Assembly (NCBI GenBank): GCA_041859375.1
Contig: JBHEKP010000370.1
Span: 1-14,368 of the forward strand
Direction: 5' to 3'
DNA: 14,368 nt
DNA from: JBHEKP01 sp041859375
GTDB taxonomy: Bacteria; Hydrogenedentota; Hydrogenedentia; Hydrogenedentales; CAITNO01
In this document: one piece after another, positions 1-7,400 of the stretch
Layout of the letters: every line of letters starts with the position of its first letter
Position numbering within the stretch: position 1 is the stretch's first letter
The notes under the pieces: generated by a model
The model's database searches: none
What the model was told of the DNA's origin: nothing
The model's input: only the letters and a program-made list of their open reading frames with translations
Made by a program: the position numbers and the translations under genes

Positions 1-320
1 TAGCACAGGGTGTGGCCCAGCAGGAACACAAAAAACAGCGTTGGCTCGGTGGTCTGGGAGGCCAGGAAGAGCAGCGCGCCGCCCAGCAGGTGCAGCACGC
101 CGAGCATGATCTGCGCCGGGAAAAAGCGGTCGGCAATCATGCCCACGATGAAGGGGGACACGATGGCGGCCCAGCCGGTGGAGCTGTAGGCGAAGCCGAT
201 TTGCGTCCCGGTGAAGCCGATGGTGGGGAGGTACACGCCCATGGCAACGTACCAGGTTCCCCACACAAAAAACTGAATGAACATCATCACGGACAACTGG
301 ACACGCACACCCATGTTCAT
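1..320 (-). CDS. MFS transporter, nucleoside:H+ symporter (NupG/XapB-like), N-terminal part
   Basis: An inner-membrane permease of the major facilitator superfamily. The first 106 codons are present and the gene continues past the window's left edge. The protein starts MNMGVRVQLSVMMFIQFFVW and continues with a GTWYVAMGVYLPTIGF stretch and a YSSTGWAAIVSPFIVGMIADRFF segment, the layout of the NupG family: TM1 ending in FVWGTWY, TM2 with the YSS-G-AA pattern, then the GxxADR loop between TM2 and TM3. TM3 and the start of TM4 (LLGGALLFLASQ and FFVFLLGHTL) follow. Members usually import nucleosides by proton symport, but related PVC proteins have uncertain substrates, so specificity is inferred. 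The ATG at 320 is preceded by AGGAAA and AAAGGGTG; the ATG two codons later (314) is an alternative. It has its own promoter, so it is probably separate from the surface-protein unit upstream. Confidence 0.85.
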   Translation of the reverse strand, partial: MNMGVRVQLSVMMFIQFFVWGTWYVAMGVYLPTIGFTGTQIGFAYSSTGWAAIVSPFIVGMIADRFFPAQIMLGVLHLLGGALLFLASQTTEPTLFFVFLLGHTLC

Positions 321-362
321 GGCGACACCCTTTGTGTTTCCTGTTGGATTAAGGCGAAAACC

Positions 363-377
363 GCCCCCTCCGGGGGC
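363..377. other. GC hairpin in the leader of the MFS gene
   Basis: A 6-bp perfect stem, GCCCCC/GGGGGC, with a 3-nt loop. On the plus strand it is followed by CTTTT and on the minus strand by GGTTTT. It lies almost at the predicted 5' end of the permease transcript. It could stabilise or attenuate that mRNA, or act as a weak plus-strand terminator, although no plus-strand gene is seen to its left. Role inferred. Confidence 0.45.
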
Positions 378-385
378 CTTTTGCC

Positions 386-414
386 AGTGTAGCGGGTTGC
401 GGCCCGTTTTTCAA
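386..414 (-). promoter_or_regulatory. sigma70-type promoter for the MFS gene
   Basis: On the minus strand, TTGAAA (414-409) and TACACT (391-386) are separated by exactly 17 nt. Transcription would start near 379, giving a leader of about 60 nt. The -35 box overlaps the T-tract of the terminator that closes the upstream surface-protein gene. Confidence 0.6.
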
Positions 415-448
415 AAAACCGCCGCCGGAAGGGGTCTTCCGGCGGCGG
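413..448 (-). terminator. intrinsic terminator of the surface-protein operon
   Basis: A perfect 13-bp GC-rich stem (419-431 with 436-448) with a 4-nt loop is followed on the minus strand by six T (418-413). It begins 24 nt after the stop codon at 472-474. This is a textbook rho-independent terminator. Confidence 0.92.
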
Positions 449-471
449 CGGATGTTTCCTGCCTGGCTTGA

Positions 472-3400
472 TCAGCGCCTGCGCCGCAGCAGCCGGGCCC
501 CCGCCAGGGCGCTCAGCGCCGCCATCACCGCCAGGGCGGGGAGGCCCGCCGCGGGAAGTCCCTCGCCCACGGTGATCAGGTGTTTCTTCGACTCGGTGCC
601 CATTTTTTCGGCGGTGCTCACCGACAGGGTTACCGTGTAGGTTCCGGGGTTTCTGTACTCATGCCTCGGATGCCGTTCCGTGCTGGTCTTGCCGTCGCCG
701 AAATACCAGCGCCATTCCTGGAGCGCCTTTGTGGTGGAGGTGGAATGGTCGGTGAAGGTCACCATCAGCGGGGCCGCACCCGAAAGGGGGAAGGCCTCGA
801 AGGCGGCGGTCACCACGGCCTGGATGAAGACCCCCTGTACGGAAAGGGTTTCGCCCTGCGCGACCGTGAAGGAGGCCGGGTTTGGATCGGGGCTGCTGTA
901 CCCCTCCAGCTCGCCCCACTGCACGGTGAATGCGCCGGTGGGCACCGTTGGGAAGGTCATGTCCCCGGTGCCGGTCTGGCTGTTGCCGTCGGCGTCGGTG
1001 ATGGTCCAGGGCGCGTTGTCCGGCGTCACATCCAGCACAACCGAACCCGTGAGGCGGGTGTAGTCGGCGGATGCGTCGTTGATGATGTCGCGCACCACGT
1101 TCACGGTCAGATCGGTGGGGGGCACCCATCCCTCCATGTCCAGGAATTTCACGGTGCGCTCGCCGTCTGCCACGGCCTCCATGCCGCCGCTGCTGCGCCA
1201 TTCGCCGCCGATGAGCCGCCACTGGGCCCCCGCGGCCACCGCGGCGTCGGGGTGCAGCGTCACCCGGAGGATGCCCTGGCCCTCGCCGATGGTGGGCGTG
1301 TAGGCGCCGGTGAGGCGCAGGGTCGCGCCGGCCATCAGCGTCTGGGTGGCGGGATTGGGAACGGGCTCCGTGTAGCTGGGCAGCGCGCCCCAGGTGACGG
1401 TGACCGCGCCCGCGGGCACCCCGGACAGCACGGCGTCGCCGTTGCCCGTGCGGGTTCCTCCGTCCATGTCCGCCACCGTCCACGGCGCGTTGTTGGGGTC
1501 GGTGTCGATGATTACCGTGCCCGTCTGGCGCACATAGGCCTTGGTGAGGGTGGTGGAGGTGTTGCGGTTGAAGAAAAGGGTCTGGTTGGCCGGTTTTGTC
1601 CAGCCGGAGAGGTCCTTGACGCTGATGGTGTTGTTGCCGTCCGGAATCTCCACGGTGTCGCCGCTGTTCAGCCACGGCCCGCCGTTGACCCGCCACTGGC
1701 CGCCCTGCGCCAGTGCGAGTTCCGGCCCCAGGACAAGGGTGAGGTTTGCCCGGCCCTCGCCGATGATTGGCGCGTAGGAGCCGCTGAAGACCACGGACGC
1801 GTTCGGGTACAGGTAGTACTCCTGGGTGGGGGGCTCGGGCAGGCTCCATGTGGGCAGGTTGTGCCACGTGATGGTGCAGGGGCCCGTGGGGATGCCCGCA
1901 AGCTCCGCGTTGCCCGCGCCGTCGTGCTGCGCCCCGTCGGCGTCCGTCACCGTCCAGGTGCCCTCGGCGGGCTGGGTGTAAACGCGCACGACGCCGCGCT
2001 GGCGCGTCCATTCCGGTGTCAGGTTGACAAACACGTCGGGCTGGGTGAGGTTCACGGAGATTGGAACCGGGGCCTGCCACAGGTTGGGGATGTAGTTGAA
2101 GGACACCGTGTGCTGCCCGAGGGGCGCGGAGGTGTAGGTGCCGGAGGGCATCCACGCGCCGTTGTCCACGCGCCAGCGCGGGTTCAGGGGAAGCACTTCC
2201 GGGGGCGCGAAGTTCACGCGCACCCCGCCCTCGTCGGCGATGCCGCTGAGGCAGCCGCCGTACTTGCTGAGGCGGCTGTTCGCGAAGTTGGCCGGCTTGC
2301 CGCCGCCGCGCGAGAGTCCCGCGAGCCCGAAGTACTCGTCAATCTTCAGCCAGGTGATGGTGATGCGCCCGTCAAAGAACATTTCCACCTGGATGCTCGC
2401 GGTCTGCTCCGTGATCACGTTGGTCACGCGCACGTTGTCCCAGGTGACCACCGCGCGGTTGGGAAGCTGCTTGAAATACACCTTGCCGCCCGCGTTGGGC
2501 TTGAGGTCGCAGTACAACCCGGAAATGCGGGGCTGGCTGAAGTGGTTGTCGAGGCTGACATCGGAGGCGGAGTCCCCCTGGTCGAAGGTGATGTAGCCGT
2601 TGCTGCCCACAAAGAAGGAGCCGTACTTTTTCCCGTACAGCGAGACCTGCTTGCCCTCTGAGAGGGTCACCAGGGAAAATCCGTCGTCCGGCAGGGTGAT
2701 TTCCGTTGAACCCGCCACGGGCGTCCGGTAGGCCGTGACGCCCTCCTCAAGGCAGGCCACGTAGAAGTTGTTGGAGAGGTTCGGGGTGAACCGGAGGCGC
2801 AGGTAGTCCAGGTCGTTGGTGGACAGGTTGAAGTGCTGGGTGAACCAGTCGGTGGGCTCTCCGGTGGAGGGCAGGCCCGTGAAGTTGATTTCCGCGTCGC
2901 TGAAGGGGAAGGTGCGGTGCTTGATGGGCAGCCACTCAATCTGGTTCAGGAAGTTGTTGGGGTCGCTTGCGTCGGGGTAGGTGTATCCCCAGCTCCAGCT
3001 GATCACCTTGATGCTCGCCGTGAAGTAGGGGTAGAGCCGCGCGCCGAGGTCGAGGGAGGCGTTTTCGTTGTAGGAGGCGAGGGCGGTGTAGCCGGTCTGC
3101 GGGACGCTGATGGGCAGCGCCTGGCCCTCGGTGGTGAAGACGGTGCCGTCGCTCACGGCGATGTTGTCGCAGGCCAGGGTGCCGTGGGCCACCGCCGCGA
3201 TGTCCAGCCCCACGACGATGGAGGGCTTGACGGGCAGCCAGCTTGGCAGCTCGGGCAGCACGCCCTGGGTGATGGCGAGGGCGATGATGTCGAGGCTGGT
3301 GATGTTGGTGCGCCCCGCCTCGTCGCGCACTTCGGAGACCGAATCAAGCAGCCAGGTGTTGAAGTCGTCCCGGTCCGAGGCGACCATGTTGAACTCGGGC

Positions 3401-4413
3401 ACATAGGGGATGTCGATTTCAAAGGGGTCAAGATACTGGCCGATGAGGGGGACCCAGCTCAGGTCGGCGGCGGCCTTCAGGCTGAATTCCGCGCCGAAAT
3501 AGAAGCCCCAGGTTCCCTGCGCCGCGCCTAGTCCGAGCATGTTGCCCTCGGCCAGGCTGACCATGCCGCTCACGTTCGCGTCGTAGTTGTAGCCGGCGGC
3601 GGCCTTCACGCGGAGCTGGATGACAAAGCCGCCCGGGTCGCCCGTGCCGCCGCTGGGGAACCAGCCCGAGTCAAAGCCCAGGGTGTCCAGCCCCTGCTGG
3701 GGCACGAGAAACTGGATTTCCTGGGTCTGCGTCTCGTCGGCCTTGTCCGGCGCGGCCAGGGGGATTTGCACCGGCTTCATGCCCTCGGGGATGGCTTCGT
3801 AGCCCTCCTTTACCAGCGTGGCGGGCGGCAGCACGGGGGGCGGCGCGTCGGTGTAGTCGAAGACCTGGACCATCACCCGGACACCGTCGTCAATGCGGAT
3901 GTAGCGGGGCCGTTTCACCCCCTCCGCCGTGGTTTCCTCCCACCACTGTTCGGTGAGCAGCACCTCGCCGTCCTGCACGATGCGCACCTCAAAGGTGGGG
4001 CCCGCGTCGCTTTTCGGGCGGGTGTAAACCATGTCCAGTCCCTTGGCGAGGGGCACGGTGACCAGGGAGGAGCCGTCCTTCTGCAGGTCGGTTTTCGCGC
4101 CCTTGGCGATCCATTCGTCCATCTGTCCGGCCTGCCCGGTCATGAACAGGGGGTTCGCCACGGCGGGGTCGCCCCAGCGGGCCATGTCCCGCTTGAGGGT
4201 GCCGTTTTCCGTGCGCGCCCACACCTCGACGGAGCCGCGTTCGCGGGCCAGCGCCTTCAGCGAGGCATCGTCAAGGCTGCCCGAGGATGTGCGCGCGGAA
4301 TACACCACCGCCACTTCGGCCCGCGCCGCCGCGCCGGACAGCCCCCCCGCAAAAACGGCGGCGAACACAAGCGCGCCGATGAAGCCTGTCAGCCTTCCGG
4401 GATGAACCCTCAT
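472..4413 (-). CDS. large secreted surface protein: NIDO-like domain, triple beta repeats, PKD domain, C-terminal anchor tag
   Basis: A predicted exported 1313-residue surface protein of unknown ligand. Residues 1-32 are a signal peptide: basic start, hydrophobic GFIGALVFAAVFAGG, AxA-type site at ARA. Residues 33-560 are not recognised; around 265-320 they hold an alternating beta-rich stretch. Residues 575-735 resemble the NIDO-like beta domain of large bacterial surface proteins (SFFVGSNGYITF, PRISGLYCDL, VVTWDNV, EMFFDGRITITW). Residues 744-1197 are three repeats with a 158-160-residue period. Residues 1198-1283 form a PKD domain (FGDG, then HEYRNPGTYTVTLSV). The protein ends in LPAAG, a hydrophobic helix and RLLRRRR. 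The ATG at 4413 is chosen because GGAGG lies about 8 nt upstream and the signal peptide starts there; an upstream in-frame extension to 4554 would bury the signal and overlap the preceding gene. It is second in an apparent two-gene unit, 73 nt after its neighbour. Localisation is well supported; function is not. Confidence 0.88.
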   Translation of the reverse strand: MRVHPGRLTGFIGALVFAAVFAGGLSGAAARAEVAVVYSARTSSGSLDDASLKALARERGSVEVWARTENGTLKRDMARWGDPAVANPLFMTGQAGQMDEWIAKGAKTDLQKDGSSLVTVPLAKGLDMVYTRPKSDAGPTFEVRIVQDGEVLLTEQWWEETTAEGVKRPRYIRIDDGVRVMVQVFDYTDAPPPVLPPATLVKEGYEAIPEGMKPVQIPLAAPDKADETQTQEIQFLVPQQGLDTLGFDSGWFPSGGTGDPGGFVIQLRVKAAAGYNYDANVSGMVSLAEGNMLGLGAAQGTWGFYFGAEFSLKAAADLSWVPLIGQYLDPFEIDIPYVPEFNMVASDRDDFNTWLLDSVSEVRDEAGRTNITSLDIIALAITQGVLPELPSWLPVKPSIVVGLDIAAVAHGTLACDNIAVSDGTVFTTEGQALPISVPQTGYTALASYNENASLDLGARLYPYFTASIKVISWSWGYTYPDASDPNNFLNQIEWLPIKHRTFPFSDAEINFTGLPSTGEPTDWFTQHFNLSTNDLDYLRLRFTPNLSNNFYVACLEEGVTAYRTPVAGSTEITLPDDGFSLVTLSEGKQVSLYGKKYGSFFVGSNGYITFDQGDSASDVSLDNHFSQPRISGLYCDLKPNAGGKVYFKQLPNRAVVTWDNVRVTNVITEQTASIQVEMFFDGRITITWLKIDEYFGLAGLSRGGGKPANFANSRLSKYGGCLSGIADEGGVRVNFAPPEVLPLNPRWRVDNGAWMPSGTYTSAPLGQHTVSFNYIPNLWQAPVPISVNLTQPDVFVNLTPEWTRQRGVVRVYTQPAEGTWTVTDADGAQHDGAGNAELAGIPTGPCTITWHNLPTWSLPEPPTQEYYLYPNASVVFSGSYAPIIGEGRANLTLVLGPELALAQGGQWRVNGGPWLNSGDTVEIPDGNNTISVKDLSGWTKPANQTLFFNRNTSTTLTKAYVRQTGTVIIDTDPNNAPWTVADMDGGTRTGNGDAVLSGVPAGAVTVTWGALPSYTEPVPNPATQTLMAGATLRLTGAYTPTIGEGQGILRVTLHPDAAVAAGAQWRLIGGEWRSSGGMEAVADGERTVKFLDMEGWVPPTDLTVNVVRDIINDASADYTRLTGSVVLDVTPDNAPWTITDADGNSQTGTGDMTFPTVPTGAFTVQWGELEGYSSPDPNPASFTVAQGETLSVQGVFIQAVVTAAFEAFPLSGAAPLMVTFTDHSTSTTKALQEWRWYFGDGKTSTERHPRHEYRNPGTYTVTLSVSTAEKMGTESKKHLITVGEGLPAAGLPALAVMAALSALAGARLLRRRR
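475..558 (-). other. C-terminal anchor/sorting tag (LPAAG type)
   Basis: Residues 1286-1313 read LPAAG, then an Ala/Leu-rich hydrophobic stretch of about 16 residues, then Arg-Leu-Leu-Arg-Arg-Arg-Arg. This is the tripartite plan of PEP-CTERM-type signals; LPAAG resembles the VPLPA-CTERM motif. The neighbouring surface protein ends the same way. The processing enzyme is not in this window. Confidence 0.7.
823..2184 (-). repeat. three tandem ~160-residue protein repeats
   Basis: Within the 472-4413 protein, residues 744-1197 contain three copies of a two-part unit. Part A opens with RWRVDNGAW (747), QWRVNGGPW (906) or QWRLIGGEW (1064), followed by a short serine/glycine turn and a strand-rich segment. 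Part B carries GTWTVTDADG, APWTVADMDG or APWTITDADG, then a Val/Ile-Pro-x-Gly turn and a Trp-containing strand. IGEG marks the boundary after copies 1 and 2. The DNA has diverged, so this is an old protein-level duplication rather than a recent DNA repeat. Confidence 0.85.
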
Positions 4414-4450
4414 GACCTGTCCTCCATGCATGTGCCGGTTATGATTCCGA

Positions 4451-4480
4451 CGCCCGCCGCCCCGGTTGCGGCGGCGGGCG
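4451..4480. other. strong intergenic stem-loop between the two surface-protein genes
   Basis: A perfect 11-bp GC stem (4451-4461 with 4470-4480) and 8-nt loop sit just after the upstream gene's stop codon. There is no U-tract behind it, so it is unlikely to be an efficient intrinsic terminator. It may protect the upstream mRNA 3' end or reduce read-through. Role inferred. Confidence 0.6.
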
Positions 4481-4486
4481 GATTGG

Positions 4487-7400
4487 TTATTTTCTTCCGC
4501 GCAGCCGCCCCGCGCCGAGGAGCGCCGCCGCCAGCGCCATCGCGGCGAGGCCAAGCGTGCCCGCCGCCGGAAGCGCCGCCTGCACCACCACCAGGAAGCC
4601 CGCGGACTCCCTTGTCTCCAGCTCGTCCGTCACCACGCAGGTGTACCTGCCGCCGTCGGCCTCGTCCATGTTTTCCAGGGCGAGCGTCGGGCCGTCCGCC
4701 TTGCCGGGGCCGAGCACCGTGAGCAGGGATTCGCCGTTCCTGCGCCACTCGTAGCTGGTGACATTGCCGAAGACGTTGCGCGCGCTCACCTCGAGCACGG
4801 TGGCGGAGCCGCGCCGGGCCAGGACGCCCGCCGGGCTTTCCTGGTCCACGGCGAGGGGGTAGGGGTTCAGCGCGATGGTGTCGCTGAAGGGCAGGGGGCT
4901 GACGTTGCCCGTGTTGTCACGGAAGCGCGCGTAGACCTTCTTGTAACCCTGCCCGGGCACAAGCTGCCATTCCCTTGCCGCCGCCGCCGGCTCCCAGGGG
5001 AGCCAGTTGACGCCGTCGTCGCTCAGGCTCATTTCCGCCACACCGCTGCCGGGATTCCCGTCGCTGTGCGAGAGGGACAGGGTGACACTGGTCAGGCGGG
5101 TGAAGGCCGCGTTGCCGTCGATGACCACCGCGCCCGACGGGGCGACGGTGTCCACAAAGAGCAGCGAATTGCCCATGCTCGTGCCGGTGTTGCCGGTCAT
5201 GTCGGTGCAGCGCACCTGGATGACCGCGGGCCCCTCCGGATCCGTTCCCTTGCGCACGGTGTGGGTGTACTCGAAATAGCCGTCCTCGCTGGCGGAATAG
5301 GCCGCGGCCCGGCCGTTGACGGTGACCTCCGGCAGGGAGGCGAGCCCGTTCACGTCGTTCACGCGGAACCCGACGGTGACGGCGGTGTTGTCCTTTGCGA
5401 ACGCGGGATAGGCGTTCATCGCGCTCACCGTGGGCACCGTGTTGTCCACCAGCAGCGCCGTGCTGGAGGTCTGGATGCCGCCGTTGCCGACGGTGTCGCG
5501 GGCGGAGACGAGAATGTTCGCATACCCGTCCGCGTCCGTGGTCCGGACCGTGTAGCGGTATTCGTACTGCGAGCCGGTGTTGGACTGGAAGGTCGCGCTG
5601 TTTCCGTTCACGCTCACCGAGGGGTTCCCGAAGACGCCCGTGAGCGCGTCCGTGGCGGTGAAGGAGACACGCACGATGTCGCCCGCCTTGGCCACGTTCG
5701 GGCTGGCCTGGATTGCCGCGATTGCCGGGACGGTCCGGTCAATCATGAGCGCGCCGGACACGGTGGCTGCGCCGTTGTTGCCGAGCGGGTCGTTCGCCGA
5801 GAACAGGAACTCCGCCATGCCCTCCGCGGCGGCGCCGCCGATGGTGTAGTTCCACGCGTGCAGGCCGCCGGACAGGCCGGCATACACGGCGGACACGCCG
5901 TTGACCTTCAGCGACGGGCTGCCGGACACGCCGCTCAAGTCGGTGATCACCGCCTTGATGACAATGGCCGTGGAGGCCCTGCCCATGGCCGGGGTGGCGG
6001 TGACCCCGCTGAACACGGGGCCGTTCGGATCCAGGGTCAGCACGGAGGCGGAGGAGAGGGTGCGCTGGTTGCCCGCGATGTCGCCCGCAATCACCTGCAC
6101 CGACGCCGGGCCCTCGGCCACGCCCGCCGGGATGGTCATCACCCAGGTGTACTGGCTGCCGCTGTGCGTGGGCGGCGGCGCCGCGAAACCGTTCACCGCC
6201 AGCGCGGGCGGGCCGGAAAGGCCGTAGTTGTCGAGCACCTGCGCGCCGAAGGTAACCGTGGTGCCCACCCTGGCCAGGGCGGGCGCGGCGGTCAGCAGGT
6301 TGATGGCGGGGAGGGTGCGGTCAATGGTGAGGAGCGTGACGGACGGGGTCAGGGATGACGTGTTGCCCGCGTTGTCGCGGGCGTCCACGGTCAGCACCGC
6401 CGGGCCCTGCTGCTCGGCGGGGGACACGTTGAAGGTCCAGGAGTACTGGTTTCCCGCAACCTGCGGCGCGCCGAGGAGGTTGCCGTTCAGGCGGAAGGAG
6501 GGGTCGCCGTCAAGGCCGAAATTATCGGAGACAAAGGCGGAAACGGTGACCTCCGTGCCCGTGGTGGCCCATTCAACGCTGGAGGTGATTGACGCGATGG
6601 ACGGGGGGGTGGCGTCCACGAGGAGCATGTCGCCCGCCACGCCCAGGCGGCTGTTTCCGGCGGCGTCCAGCGCGGTGACCGCGAGCAGGGCGTAGCCTTC
6701 GGGCGTGTCCGCGGGCAGGGTGTGCGCCCAGGAGTAGGTGTCGCCCGCGACCGTGGGAACGCCGGCGTTTTCCGTGCCCACCATCAGCACGGGCCACTGG
6801 ACCACGCCGTTCGCGTCCGTGATGTCAATGCTTATTACCACGGTGTCGCCCGGCTTGGCCACGCCGTCGGAGACGGCGAGGTTCGCCTGGGCCGGCGGGG
6901 TGTTGTCTATCAGCAGGACGGAGTTCGACGCGGCGGCGGCCGGGTTGCCCGCCGTGTCCTCGGCGGAGACGCTGATCGCGGCAAATCCCTCCGCCGTGCC
7001 CGCTGGCACCGTCCAGGCCCAGGTGTAGTCGTTGCCGGCCTGGGAGGGATCCGCGAGCGTTTCGCCGTTGACGGTCATCACCGGCGGGAACGCCACGCCC
7101 GCATTGTCCGTGATCGGGACGGTGATGGAGACCACCGCGCCGTCGCGGACGGTTGCGGGCGCGGGGGAAACGACGCCGATTACCGGGTTGGTGGTGTCGG
7201 TGACGGTGACGGTGAAGTCCTTCTCCTGGGTGTTGCCGTAGGCGTCGGCCACGCGCACCCGGATGGTGTGGGCCGCGGCCACCCCCGCGTCGAGCAGGGC
7301 GGGGTTGGTGTTTTTAACGGTGACCGTGTTGGAGGTGGAGGCGGCCAGGGAGAAGCGGCCCCCCGCATTGTCCACCAGCGTCCAGGTGTAGGGGCTGAGA

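Noticed and set aside
580..2661. 693-codon plus-strand ORF
   Set aside because: It lies wholly opposite the surface-protein gene. Its product is rich in Gly, His, Val and Arg with no domain, as expected from an antisense frame of high-GC coding DNA.
4414..4554. 47-residue N-terminal extension of the downstream surface protein
   Set aside because: It would overlap the upstream gene and hide an obvious signal peptide; the start at 4413 has a strong Shine-Dalgarno sequence.
5141..7186. Regular ~293-bp spacing considered as a DNA repeat or CRISPR-like array
   Set aside because: The repeat exists only at protein level with diverged DNA; there are no short identical repeats with unique spacers.
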